From contig OZ038392.1 of the NCBI GenBank assembly GCA_964036045.1, forward strand, positions 19,172,612 to 19,236,611: DNA of 64,000 nt. Reading direction: 5' to 3'. The notes beneath the pieces are model-generated. The model was given only the letters and a program-made list of their open reading frames with translations. It did no database searches and was not told where the DNA came from. The stretch comes from Eutreptiella sp. 'Long Island Sound 2002' (Eukaryota > Euglenozoa > Euglenophyceae > Eutreptiales > Eutreptiaceae). The translations under genes were made by a program, and so were the position numbers. The number at the start of each line of letters is the position of its first letter. Position 1 is the stretch's first letter. Positions 31,037-43,500 of this stretch are shown here, in pieces.

Positions 31037-31932
31037 CATATCTCTCGGGGACATTCAGAACATTCAGAACTCTGTGGGTTTTAGCACTTTTCGGTAGTTT
31101 CTGCAACTTTTGCTTCCGCGTGCAAACATGTCGTCACCTAGGGGAGGGTATGTGTATACTTTTTGAAGTCTGTGAGAAGGCGCTGTTTCGGAAAAGTATG
31201 GGTTGGGGGGGGATAGGTGACCATATTTTTGAGTACCGAGGCCGAACGTTTCGGTGTTTCAGGGTTTTCGGGTCTCAGGCTGCTCCGCTCACGCGTGCGT
31301 GCGGGACACCAACTCACAGGTTTTCCCATGGGTGCTCCGACATATTGTGGAGTTGGAGCAACGTGAAAGGAGGTAAATGGATGCAGTTTGACGTGCTGGA
31401 TCCAACTATTGTGGTCCCATGTTGCAACCTGACAGCCTGTTTGAGAATTTCTGCCATCTTTGATTTCTTGCACTCTGGTGAGCTTGATGCTGCAAGTTGC
31501 ACCACACATCACCCGGGTGTCCAAGGTAGTCATTGGTCAAAGTGATCAACATTGGGGTCTTCGGGGGACCCATGTTGCACATGTCTTCTACACATCAAGT
31601 GCAACAAATCCACACGAATGACTTGACCCTTATATGCCCTTATGTTGGAATAATGGGGGTAGGAGTGCGGTGCAGTCTGTCTGAAACTGGATCAGAACAG
31701 GCAAACGAAACCCAACCTGTCAACAGTAACGGCCAATTTTCGAAAAAAATTTGGTTACGGACCCCCCCCCCCCAACCCATACATCTCTGAAAAGCCCCAT
31801 TGAAGGGCTTTCCGAATATACCCCACATACCCCTACCTCCGGAACACCCAGTTGGCACAAATAAGGCAACCAGGTCGCCAACCCGCGAAAACCCACAAAG
31901 TTGGAAGGTTCCTCACCGTCCCCGAGAGATAT
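31037..31932. mobile_element. Foldback element with about 195-bp imperfect inverted arms
   Basis: The left arm (31037-31235) and the reverse complement of the right arm (31741-31932) share ATATCTCTCGGGGAC, TGTGGGTTTT, GTATGTG and TATGGGTTGGGGGGG in the same order. The G run of one arm faces the C run of the other. About 500 bp separate the arms. There is no coding frame, so it would be non-autonomous. Confidence 0.6.
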
Positions 31933-33500
31933 TTGGACTCTGGATTCCTGTCACCCGAGGATGCAGCCGTACGTGGCCGCCACGCCCCGGAGGCTGACGT
32001 GAAAATCAAAAGCCCAAAATTTTTGTATACCAAAAATAGCCCAAATCAGTATTTCCCTTCGTAAATTTCATCTTTTCCCACTATGAAATCTGGGGCCAAG
32101 GGCCACAAAGCAACGCTCTGTATGATGCTGGTTTGAGTGGATCATGCACGCTTCTGTAATGGGGGTGGTTTGCAGGGGTGTTCCCGGGATACGCAACGTA
32201 ACAATCGGCACTGTGCGCGCGCTGTCCGGAACTGCCCCCATAGTCCGATCATCTTCGCCGAGATGAACCGGCTCATACACACTGAGTCCGCTCACACGGG
32301 GTAGCCGTTGACCGGTGGCGTTGTCTTTGGTGGCGGACGAGTGCCGGCACAGGGCGGCACACTCCGGTAGTCCCGAGCCGCTCCGAGTCCCGGATGGGCA
32401 GACTGGCACCTGCAGGAAGGCATAGCCTTGACCGGAGCCCCCCTGGAAAAGGGAACCGCCGCCAGCGGTGGGACCCTCACCGCTGACGATTCACTGCCAA
32501 CTGCCGGCGGCAAAGCCCCAACCGACGTTTGATGGTCGGCCGATGAGCAGGGGACGTGTTGGCAGTTGCCTCGGGGTCTTGAATAATAAAACCGCCGGTT
32601 TTGTGCGCCCCTCCGCACCTTTGGGCCACCTCAGAGACGTGGTACTGAATTTTGGACGGTAAACTATTGGGATGGGGGCTGTCGTTTTGTTTCTGTTTTT
32701 TTTTGAAGTAAAGGAAGTGCCACATGCATCTGGCAGGGAAACTGGTTCTCAGTAGGCGTTGGCCCCGTACCAAAGGCCACTCGGTAATGCCCGCCCCCTG
32801 CACCACCGGAACTCAGTAGGAACGTGCTGCGTGGAGCGTGTGGCTCAGTAGGACCCTGCTGCATCTGATCATGTCTGAGCTTGGAGACGCTCGTGGCAAG
32901 TCTGGTCCTGTACATTGCTGGTCGCCTGTTGGAGAGCGCAAAGTGCAACACCCCAAAGGGCTGCATCCTGGGCGGCCTTTTGTGATCCCTGCGCTTCTGA
33001 CGTGCTGTTGGAAGTCCAGCCTCTCACGCTGTGGCGCAGGGAAGCTTCCAGGCCGTACGTGCAGCGACTGATTCATGTACAGCGACCCCTGATGCACCAA
33101 AGCTCCCCACAGTTGAGACCATTTGTGCGTCCACCCGCAATGAAGTGGCAGCATGGCACCACCAATCCAACTCCTGCAAAGGTATGCTTCAGAGGAACCG
33201 TTCGGGGGGGGGGGGGGGGGATGAAGTTAGCGGTTGGGGCTTTGTCACGGTGGCTTCAACTCTTCAACTCTTCAACTCTCTTGATGCCTTTCCCACAAGC
33301 AGCGGGACAGGTCCACAGCGATAGCTTAGCGATGACCTCGGTGTACCGCTGCCACACTGTGTAGAATGGTTGTCACCGCATGACCATAGCGTAGGGCTAT
33401 AGACATGATACACTGACCTGCTTTTCTTTGTGCTGTCGCGTAGGGAAGTGCTCCCCTTTGCCCCTCAGCTCACCGCGCAGCAATCCCGAGGGGGGGGGAT

Positions 33501-33550
33501 GACTGTCCAGGGCCCGTAAAGAAACAACAACCAGACGGAATGTCACACAG
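33501..33550. repeat. Dispersed repeat, copy 1
   Basis: The segment from GACTGTCCAGGGCCC through GACGGAATGTCACAC, followed by a G run, recurs in the same orientation at 38756-38810 with few changes. It marks a repeat family present at least twice here. Confidence 0.7.
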
Positions 33551-34762
33551 GGGGGGGGGGGCGGGGCTTGGGCGCCATCCAGGCACAGTGCAAGGGCTGG
33601 TGCGGTTGTTGGAGTGAGGCCACAGGCCCTGCGGCACTCCGACTCCTCTGTGTCTGTGCAGGCACCAGCAAAGAAGTCGAGGGCCACTAGACCATTCCAG
33701 GACCCCCCCCCCCCCAGTTCCAGCAAGTAGTAGGGCATGCAGATGGGCTCATTTGTCAAATATCGTCGTGGAACTATAGTGGACAGTCACCCTGGCCCGA
33801 GTTCCTGGGGGTAGGTTCGAATCCTGGGGGTAGGATCGAATCCTGGGGCTAGTAGCTGGTGGATTTGGCGACATAGTCCATAGATATCTCCCTCCCGTCG
33901 GCCACTTTATCTCTCCTTCCTATATTGTTTAGACACGGCAGGTGCTCAGGGTGGATGACTGTGGTACACGCAGGTTATACCTACAGGCCAGGCGGCTTCC
34001 CCTTGTGCTCAGTGCCCACCTGCTAACAGGTTCATGCGGTGTGTCAGGTGCACATGTACAATCTCAGATCATCTGTATACATTGTAGGCTGTATCATAAC
34101 CACTGGATGTAGCATAGCAGTTGATTGCTGATTAACACTTGGAACATTGGCTGGAATTGCCTGGACGGGGGCATCCACTATCTGTGACCGACCATGATTG
34201 AGCCCCAGTTCCAGCAACAAACAACAAACAGGAGTCAACACGGCGGCATCACCCCTGCCGTATACAAGCGGAGGGGAGTGATATGACTGCATAGCAACGG
34301 CGGGTCAACTGCGTTGGGCGACCGCCACCAAACTCAACCACCACCAAACACCCTTGCCATCCGGGGCCAATATGCATGTTTGGGGGGGAAACATGCAGTA
34401 GTCAACCGATCAATTCCTTTCTGGCTGCACCGGGCTTGAAAACCCGGGAACCACAAGTGACGCCAACATATGGATTGATAAGATGGGTTTGCGAGGCCAA
34501 ATCTGAACGACATTGTGCAAAAAAAAAACAACCAGCGACTGCAAATGTAAGGGTTGTCATAAGTGATATTGGGCAGCTCAGACAGGCGGCTTTGGCGCTG
34601 TGGAGGCGCAGAGACATTTCACCCCTGATTTCCCCAAAAGCATCCATCGTGCAGGGTGAACCGACTGATTCCTCATGCCATGTTTGTTTTGTGTGTGCAA
34701 GCTGCAGAAAGTGCGGTTGAGGTGTTGTTGTGCAGCACGGATATGATGTTGTTCCCCCGATT

Positions 34763-36472
34763 CTTAGGCGGCTCAAGTTGCATGGTCAAAATCACACCAA
34801 ATGCACCCAATTTGGACCATGCAAAAAAAACGTTTTTCACAGGCTCACTTTTTTGAAAAACAGAATCCTAGTCCAAAGAAAGTATCTTTCTTACCATTTG
34901 TGCCATTTTGTGCCTTTTTTCGGACAGCCGAAAACAAAAAAAACTATAAAAAAATAAATAAATCTCATGATGTCAGTGGAAAATGATGTGCTTTTAGCGG
35001 AAATTGGCCAATAAATACATTCTGCGTTCCCCTTGTTTTTTGGATGAACATGGTCTGCAGAAAACATGATTGCAACATCGTTTTCTGTTCTGCATGTTCA
35101 TTGCATACCTGGAAAAATGATTTAGTGATCGAATTCTATGCGCGAGGCCTCGCGCAATCAAGTACAAGGATCATTAAAACAGAAGCATGGCGGATCAAAT
35201 ATCAATGCAAAGCATATGCAACATGTGGTTCAAGGGCTGCCCCATGCGCGAGGCCTCGCGCATAATTTACTAAACAAAAAACCTCACCCGATTCATTTTC
35301 CTTTGGAAAGAAGGCGTCAGGGTCGAGTGGTCTTACTACCCACCCCACGGTTTGATTTTTGATTTGCAGTGCCTGAAAAAAGAGGTATACGTTGTGATTT
35401 TCAAGTTCTGGGACTGCATTGCAGTCCTCATTGCGAGAGGCTTCGCGCAAAAAAAGGCCCAGAGAATATATTCTTTGTACCATTGTGATGGGTTTCAATC
35501 TGATAGCGCTTGTGCACAACCTTCACTGAAGCAACGAGTACCTGAATTGTCGTTGAGTCATTGAAATTTACCAGAAGCTTGCCCCCCCCCGGAGGCAGAA
35601 AATATCTTTTTGGGCTTGGTCAGCCCCTGCGCTTGGCAGACTGCTTCCCCCAAGGCACCTTCTTTCTCCAGGTATCAAACATCATCTTGATAATTGGTGT
35701 CGTTTGCACTACATTGCATTTTACTCTCCAAAAAAACAGTTTTTTTGGCCCAAACAAACGCTCAAAAAAGTGCCACGCATGACAAATTCATATTTTCTTT
35801 GCACATTTAACTTTCATTTATAGTCAACAACGGAAGGATCAAGTTTTTCTTCAGCCAAAGCTACAAGGGGGGTCCCTGTCCAGCTCAGCATCATATGTTG
35901 AGTGGACATGCTTCATGTGTTACCAGTGATACTCTTTTTTTTGCTTGACACTCCCCATAACTTGTGGTAGGTGTGCATGATGAGCAATGCTGAAGGGTGC
36001 ACCCTGTGCAACACCTCCAACGTATGTGCTCCTTTTGTTAGGAATGCAACAGCATTAGAAAGGATTTCTTGAGTCATCAATTAGATTTGCAAGGCTTGTT
36101 TAGAGCGCTGAATGTCCGCCCGCGTAAACATATTGTACAATGTGATCACGTCAAGGGCGCCTGTAATGTCACTCCAGTGTAGGTGCCTGCTTGATTCCTC
36201 AATTCTACCATCATTACTTGACTTTGGAGGGGCAATGGACTGCTACTTGCGCGAGGCCTCGCGCAAGGAACAGTCTATTGCCCCCAAAAAAGCATTTTTT
36301 GGACCCATCAGGACCAAGAAAAGGCCAAAATTCCTTACATAAGAGTTCTTTTGGTGTTTCAAAAACGGCTTGATTTTTTGCAAGCCAAAGAATGGTTCTT
36401 TTGATGTTTTTTGAGGCCCTGTATTTTGGGCACTTTCTGTCGTTTTATACCATGCAACTTGAGCCGCCTAAG
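34763..36472. mobile_element. Region bounded by a perfect 24-bp inverted repeat
   Basis: Positions 34763-34786 and 36449-36472 are exact reverse complements (core GGCGGCTCAAGTTGCATGG), and similarity extends inwards in weaker form. The enclosed 1.7 kb is AT-rich and non-coding and holds four copies of an 18-bp palindrome. It is probably a non-autonomous transposon; no target duplication was confirmed. Confidence 0.5.
35139..35156. repeat. 18-bp perfect palindrome TGCGCGAGGCCTCGCGCA, copy 1 of 4
   Basis: The same palindrome recurs at 35245-35262 and 36248-36265, with a two-mismatch version at 35432-35449. All lie in AT-rich surroundings, which makes the GC-rich motif conspicuous. Confidence 0.85.
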
Positions 36473-37492
36473 CGATTTCTGAGGGATGTATTATCCCACC
36501 TTCACTTGCGCGGTAGGGGCGGTGTTTGTGTGGTGGCGGGGCAGAGACGTGATGTTGTTTCAGTTTGGAATTCCATGACAACATTCATCATGCAGGATCA
36601 ACCGACTGATGTCCTGTGCTCTGTGGGTGTTGCGTGTATTTATGGTGTTGTGGGTGTGCAATGCATGGCTGTGACAGCTTTGCAATCTGGTATGTGCCTG
36701 TGTGCCTCGTTTCGTTCCATTTTGTTGTAAGGCAACGAAGTTGGCAGCGTGGATGCTGATGGCATCTGTAGCAAACTTGCTTGGCTCTTTTGATGTGACT
36801 GTTTTTGTCTCCGTAGATTTGGGTCGTTGGTTGGAAGCACCCCAATACCTTCCCCCCACCTTGATTCATACTTACCCGTGGGTAGTACCCAGGTGGCGGG
36901 GGAACCGTCACGTTGAGATTTTCAATTGTAATGGGAAGGCTGCACTGAGTGTCTACTGGTGCAAGGGAGCGTCATTGGCGCATTACTGTGTATTGGAAAT
37001 TTCTTGCACCTTTGGCCAAGTGAGCCAAGAGTGCAGCCAAACCTGCAGCTGGAGAGCCCATTCCAGTGGCCCCTTTTGAGCCTGCTGACCTCTTGCAAGT
37101 GAAGCACTCGCGCCAGAAAAAGTGGCACACAGTGCCTGTCTCTCTGTGGAGCTGAACACAGATCCCAACAGGCAATTTTCTGGTCATTTTGTGGATCATA
37201 TGCCCTTGTCTTGGCATGTCTTGCGTCGTGTCACAGGTTCGTTGTGCTTCCCCTGGGGAGGGGGGGAGGACCGTCACTTTGGCTATGTTCCCCCGAGGGT
37301 GTGGGGAGACCGTCATGTGCAGGCGGGTACTCATGAAAGGCGGGGTCGGGTGGATTGTACTACAACAAGACTGAGGAACTCAGCAAAGAAGGTCTACAAC
37401 ACTGGACTGACAGGGAGCGATCTATGGCGCTGAAGGGGTGCCATGCAAGAACCGATGCGATGGTACTCAGCATAGTTAGGACACTGGGCATG

Positions 37493-37874
37493 TCGGGTTT
37501 TCACTTGCGGGGGGGGGGGGGGGGGCAATAGAGCCCCCAAAAATTTCGGGGGCGGGGTTGGGAAAAGGGCTCAATTGACAGGCACCATTAGTCAGTTGTT
37601 ATGAACTCTTTTTTTCGAGCTTTGAAATTGGTCTTTTTTTTTCACCAAAAAATATTGGCAAATGATGACTTTTCTGAACTCCCTCGACGCGCTGATTCCA
37701 AAAATCCGATTTTCATTTCTTGCCGATTTTTGGGTCTGGGTCACCTCCGAGGCCCGGGGGTCAGTCTCCGTAGGAGTTTGGGGGTCCTCTCAATTGAGGC
37801 CCTTTTTTCGGTAGGGGGAGTCCGGCCGGAGGGCTCTATCGCCCCCCCCCCCCCCGGCGCAAACGAAAACCCGG
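37493..37874. mobile_element. 382-bp MITE-like element with about 90-bp inverted arms
   Basis: The left arm (37493-37579) and reverse-complemented right arm (37785-37874) share CGGGTTTTC, TTTGC/CTTGC followed by a G run, ATAGAGCCC, GAAAA(AA)GGG and CTCAATTGA in order. The centre is T-rich and non-coding. A poly-G in one terminal arm and a poly-C in the other would pair. No clear target duplication was identified. Confidence 0.65.
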
Positions 37875-38755
37875 CCTCCCCTGTCCCCAGGACATGGGAA
37901 TGGGATTGAAGGGAGTATGCGGCACAGCATCTCGACAAAAGAAAGTTTTCGCAAAAAAAAAAACCAAAATGGATATAAAATTAAAATTAGAACATAAAAC
38001 AACACAAAATTGGAATACATTTGAGTCGCCATCCATAGTGGAATTGGTACGCAAATCGAAAATTCAAGGGTTAGCACCAAATACAAAACAACAATTGTTG
38101 TTGAATCTTCATTGCCTTTTCCTTTCCGCAACGATTCGTATTTTGAAAACGTTGGTCGGCCTGGGACCAATGCAACATTCGATCGCCCCACGAAAGATTC
38201 AATGCGTGCGGGGGGGGGGGGTGGCGTGAGGGGGAACAGTCACGGAGAGGGTGTTAGGAACGCACCGTCGTTGGATTGCAGGCCCGTCTGTCTCCGAAAC
38301 GGTCTCGTGGACAACACTCGGTGGTCAGGGCTTACACTCACCCCCAGTGACTTTGCCTCAAGGGGTTTGTGACGTGGGCTGGCTCTGCTCGGCTTTGACG
38401 CTTACTGGTCAACTGCGCATGCGGAGCCCCGACCGCTTGATCTGGCGCCGCCGGTCTGGCGCTGTATGTCGCAGTTTGGCAACACCACGACACCAAAACA
38501 ATGGAACGGCGGGTGTCGACTTGGGGCCCCAAAGCGCTATGCTATGTATGACTGCAGGAGCTGTTCTCTTCGTGCTTAGGTACTGAACTCGTCACCCACC
38601 GTCACATGCAGAGGGGGGGGTTGCCACATCCAGCACAGCCCTGGCACACCAACGACTGGGCTCCGCGAACGCGGAAACGACACCAGCAGGAGCACCGGCC
38701 GCAGCGGACAACAGAATGCAGCGACCCAACGCAACATGCGAAGGGAAGAATGGGT

Positions 38756-38810
38756 GATTGTCCAGGGCCCCGTAAAGGAACAACAACCAGACGGAATGTC
38801 ACACGGCGGG
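38756..38810. repeat. Dispersed repeat, copy 2
   Basis: This matches 33501-33550 in the same orientation, again ending in a G run. Confidence 0.7.
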
Positions 38811-39450
38811 GGGGGGGGATTTCGGGAAATTTCGGGGGCACTCAACTTCATGTGGGAGCCTTCCCGTTTCAAATAGGCCGAAAAATTTCCCACACAAATC
38901 CAGGGGCTTCCGCAAAAATGGCACCTGTCGCTAAGCTCCACCGACCCTGCAACGCCCAACACACTGCAGCATTTCTGGGAGTGAAATGTACCGCACAAAT
39001 TCCAGGGGTCTTCTGCGAAATTGACCACCGCGAATTTGACTTGGCACGACCCCCCCACCCCCGCCCCCTCTGTGTGTTGTGTCACTGGGGTATATGGGGG
39101 CTCAGTATCCGTTGCTCATGGCCCTCGGTATGTCGTCGTCCTTATTTATCACGGAGCCTCCCGCCGCTTCTGAGCCTGCCCCCTGCAATACTGCGCCTGC
39201 AGGCAGCCTCCGGCGTGGCAACGCCCTCTGCCATGATCACCGCGATGCCGCTCGGCCTGCCCCCATCCGACAGCGCCCGGTCGACTCCGACGGGCCCTCG
39301 GAATTCTGTGGTCTGGAAGACGACAGCGGTCATGAGGTGCGGGTGGTGTTGCGCTTGTGCTTGTCGTTGGCTGCAGTGAGCACAGGCCACTGGAAATGCA
39401 CTCTGGCGCACCAGTCGCCCCTTTTGAGGGAGGGGGGGGCTTTCTACGCA

Positions 39451-39716
39451 CGCAGTGCGCACGCGGCGCACGGTTGCTGTCATACCGGACGTACCTGACC
39501 CTCTTCAAATGTCTCTATCTGCCGAACTCAAATTGGCCAACTGAAGTACCGATACGAAGTTGGATTCGAGAGAGACCAGCGGTACACTGACGTGGTTCCT
39601 CAAGTGAAATGTGGTTTGGTGCATTCTTTGCCTTCCGGGGGGTCACGGTTCACACGAGTAGTCAACGTGGGTCCCAGCGACACAGATGCGCGCAGTGCGC
39701 ACGCGGTGCACCGTTG
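39451..39716. repeat. Short direct repeat, two copies 240 bp apart
   Basis: CGCAGTGCGCACGCGG followed by YGCAC and GTTG occurs at 39451-39476 and 39691-39716. Confidence 0.6.
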
Positions 39717-40570
39717 TCTGGGCACGTGTTCATGCCACGGAAGTGTGCCGCATCAGTTGTGGCGCACTGTGCTCGTTACGCAATGCGTGTCTCACATGAG
39801 GACTGTTCCGTCACAGAGTGGTCTTGCCTGTGCGTCTTGCCTGTGCTCTTCCCCTCACAGGTCCCAAGGAGAAGCGTATGCTCGTGTCTGCGTCGTCCGG
39901 GCGCTAAAGTAGGGTTGTCTTAGACGCTTAGGCAAGTATTGCGTCGTGCCGTCGTCACACATAAGCGAACGCCCGGCAAGGCGGGAGGACTAGGACACGT
40001 TAAGGTAGTGCAGAAAGAAGCAGGTATGTTGCATGTCACGCCGCGCACGCGGAACGGGCAACGAGTAAAGGTAGCGGCCAAAGGGGTGTGGAGACAAGAC
40101 GGGAGCAAGTGGGGCGATAAACCTACGCGCAAGCCGGTTGCGCACGCATGTCGCATGACGTACCAGCCAGCTCGAGGTGCCGTGTCGCGACAAAACCGCC
40201 GCCGCCGCACGCCCGTTTACGCCCCCTCCTCTCTCTACGCAGGTTCAAAGGAGGAAGCCCGGGCCGACAAGGAAAAAGACAGAGACACACAACAAAGCGG
40301 AGGCAGGGAAAAAGTGCATGCCAGGGAGAGGGGTAGAGGAAAGGGTAAAGAGCAACGAAGCCGCGAAAGGAACAAGGGGTAGCCAGCGAACGAGCAAGGG
40401 GCGCGCACAGGGGAGGGGACACGGCGGGCACACGGCGAGCACAACACCGCACAGAGACACCGGAGAGGGGAGCACCGGAGGACCAAGGGAAGAGCAGCAC
40501 CACGCACCACGACACGCACGGCACAGACACCACACACACCGCACACACCCAACGAACACCGGCAACCCAC

Positions 40571-43500
40571 CCAGCAGTGGGCGGACAGACGGGAGAGGGA
40601 CAGCGCCTGACCCCAAGCGCCCCTCACAATGGTGGAAGGCACCCCCCCCGGGGACTCCCTTCCGCCACCCCCACAGCGAGCAACGCCGGCCCGCAAGGGC
40701 GCACGCTGTGGGGCCGGTGCTGGGTCCCCACGCCCGCACCGACCGCGCCCGGGACACGCGGGTCGCGGAACCCTGGCTGCACGCTCCGGAGGACGGGCGG
40801 CCGGGGGAGGGACAGCGCCTGACACCAGACGCCCCTCACAATGGTGGAAGGCGGCCCCCCCGGGGACGCCCTTCCACCACCCCCACAGCGAGCAACGCCG
40901 GCCCGCAAGGGCGCACGCTGTGGGGCCGGTGCTGGGTCCACACGCCCGCATCGACCGCACCCGGGACACGCGGGTCGCGGAACCCTGGCTGCACGCTCCG
41001 GAGGACGGGCGGCCGGGAGAGGGACAGCGCCTGACACCAGGCGCCCCTCAAAACGGTGGAAGGCACCCCCCCCCGGGGACGCCCTTCCGCCACCCCCACA
41101 GCGAGCAACGCCGGCCCGCAAGGGCGCACGCTGTGGGGCCGGTGCTGGGTCCACACGCCCGCATCGACCGCACCCGGGACACGCGGGTCGCGGAACCCTG
41201 GCTGCACGCTCCGGAGGACGGGCGGCCGGGGGAGGGACAGCGCCTGACACCAGGCGCCCCTCACAACGGTGGAAGGCACCCCCCCCCCGGGGACGTTCTT
41301 CCGCCACCCCCGCAGCGAGCAACGCCGGCCCGCAAGGGCGCACGCTGTGGGGCCGGTGCTGGGTCCACACGCCCGCATCGACCGCACCCGGGACACACGG
41401 GTCGCGGAACCCTGGCTGCACACTCCGGAGGACGGGCGGCCGGGGGAGGGACAGCGCCTGACACCAGACGCCCCTCACAACGGTGGAAGGCACCCCCTCC
41501 CGGGGACGCCCTTCCGCCACCCCCACAGCGAGCAGCGTCGGCCCACAAGGGCGCACGCTGTGGGGCCGGTGCTGGGTCCACACGCCATCATCGACCGCAC
41601 CCGGGACACACGGGTCGCGGAACCCTGGCTGCCCGCTCCAGAGGACGAGCGGCCGGGGGAAGGACAGCACCTGACACCACGCGCCCCTCACAACGGTGGA
41701 AGGCACCCCCCCCGAGGACGCCCTTCCGCCACCCCCACAGCGAGCAACGCCGGCCCGCAAGGGCGCACGCTGGGGGGCCGGTGCTGGGTTCACACGCCCG
41801 CATCGACCGCACCCGGGACACACGGGTCGCGGAACCCTGGCTGCCCGCTCCAGAGGACGGGCGGCCGGAGGAGGGACAGCGCCTGACACCAGGCGCCCGT
41901 CACAACGGTGGAGGGCACCCCCCCCGGGGAAGCCCTTCCGCCACCCCCACAGCGGGCAACGCCGGCCCGCAAGGGCGCACGCTGTGGGGCCGGTGCTGGG
42001 TCCACACACCCGCATCGACCGCACCCGGGACACACGGGTCGCGGAACCCTGGCTGCCCGCTCCAGAGGACGGGCGGCCGGGGGAGGGACAGCGCCTGACA
42101 CCAGGCGCCCCTCACAACGGTGGAAGGCACCCCCCCGGGGACACCCTTCCGCCACCCCCACAGCGAGCAATGCCTGCCCGCAGGGGCGCACGCTGTGGGG
42201 CCGGTGCTGGGTCCACACGCCCGCATCGTCCGCACCCGGGACACACGGGTCGCGGAACCCTGGCTGCCCGCTCCAGAGGACGGGCGGTCGGGGGAGGGAC
42301 AGCGCCTGACACCAGGCGCCCCTCACAACGGCGGAAGGCACCCCCCCCGGGGACGCCCTTCCGCCACCCCCACAGCGAGCAACGCCAGCCCGCAAGGGCG
42401 CACGCTGTGGGGCCGGTGCTGGGTCTACACGCCCGCATCGACCGCACCCGGGACACACGGGTCACGGAACCCTGGCTGCCCGCTCCGGAGGACGGGCGTC
42501 CGGGGGAGGGACAGCGCCTGACACCAGGCGCACCTGACAACGGTGGAAAGCACCCCCCCGGGGACGCCCTTCCGCCACCCTCACAGCGAGCAACGCCAGC
42601 CCGCAAGGGCGCACGCTGTGGGGCCGGTGATGGGTCCCCACGCCTGCACCGACCGCACCCGGGACACACGGGACGCGGAACCCTGGCTGCCCGCTCCAGA
42701 GGACGGGCGGCCGGGGGAGAGACAGCGCCTGACACCGGGCGCCCCTCACAACGGTGGAAGGCACCCCCCCAGGGGACGCCTTTCCGCCACACCCACAGCG
42801 AGCAACGCCGGCCCGCAGGGGCGCACGCTGTGGGGCCGGTGCTGCGTCCCCACGCCCGCGCCGACCGCACCCGGGACACGCGGGACGCAGAACCCTGGCT
42901 GCCCGCTCCAGAGGACGGGCGGCCAGGGGAGGGACAGCACCTGACACCAGGCGCCCCTCGCAACGGTGGAAAGCACCCCCCCCCCGGGGACGCCCTTCCG
43001 CCACCCCCACAGCGAGCAACGCCGGCCCGCAAGGGCGCACGTTGTGGGGCCGGTGCTGGGTCCCCACGCCCGCACCGACCGCAGGCGGGACACACGGGAC
43101 GCGGAACCCTGGCGGCTGCATGCTCCAGAGGACGGATGACGGGGGGGGACAGCGCCTGACACCAGACGCCCCTCACAATGGTGGAAGGCGGCCCCCCCGG
43201 GGACGCCCTTCCGCCACCCCCACAGCGGGCAACGCCGGCCCGTAAGGGCGCACGCTGTGGGGCCGATGCCGAGTCCCCACGCCCGCACCGACCGCACCCG
43301 GGACACACGGGACGCGGAACCCTGGCTGCCCGCTCCGGAGGACGGACGGCCAGGGGAGGGACAGCGCCTGACACTGGGCGCCCCTCACAACGGTGGAAAG
43401 CACCCCCCCCGGGGACGCCCTTCTGCCACTCCCACAGCGAGCAACGCCGACCCACAAGGGCGCGCGCTGTGAGACCGGTGCTGGGTCCCCACGCCTGCAC

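Larger units (their letters stand above)
29766..40570. other. Gene-poor block rich in G/C homopolymers and inverted repeats
   Basis: No frame resembles a protein family on either strand. Runs of roughly 9 to 19 G or C recur (for example 30418-30431, 33206-33219, 33550, 37509-37525 and 37842-37856). Poly-A/T tracts are also common at 34.5-35.8 kb. Several foldback or MITE-like structures, listed separately, occupy parts of it. The last 600 bases rise in GC towards the satellite array. Confidence 0.6.

Noticed and set aside
33814-33843. Two B-box-like motifs (GGTTCGAATCC, GGATCGAATCC)
   Set aside because: They sit in a 19-bp tandem repeat without A-box or cloverleaf, so no tRNA or SINE is called.
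36702-37079. Plus-strand 125-codon ORF with Trp and Cys
   Set aside because: No ATG-supported conservation, and composition matches the surrounding non-coding block.
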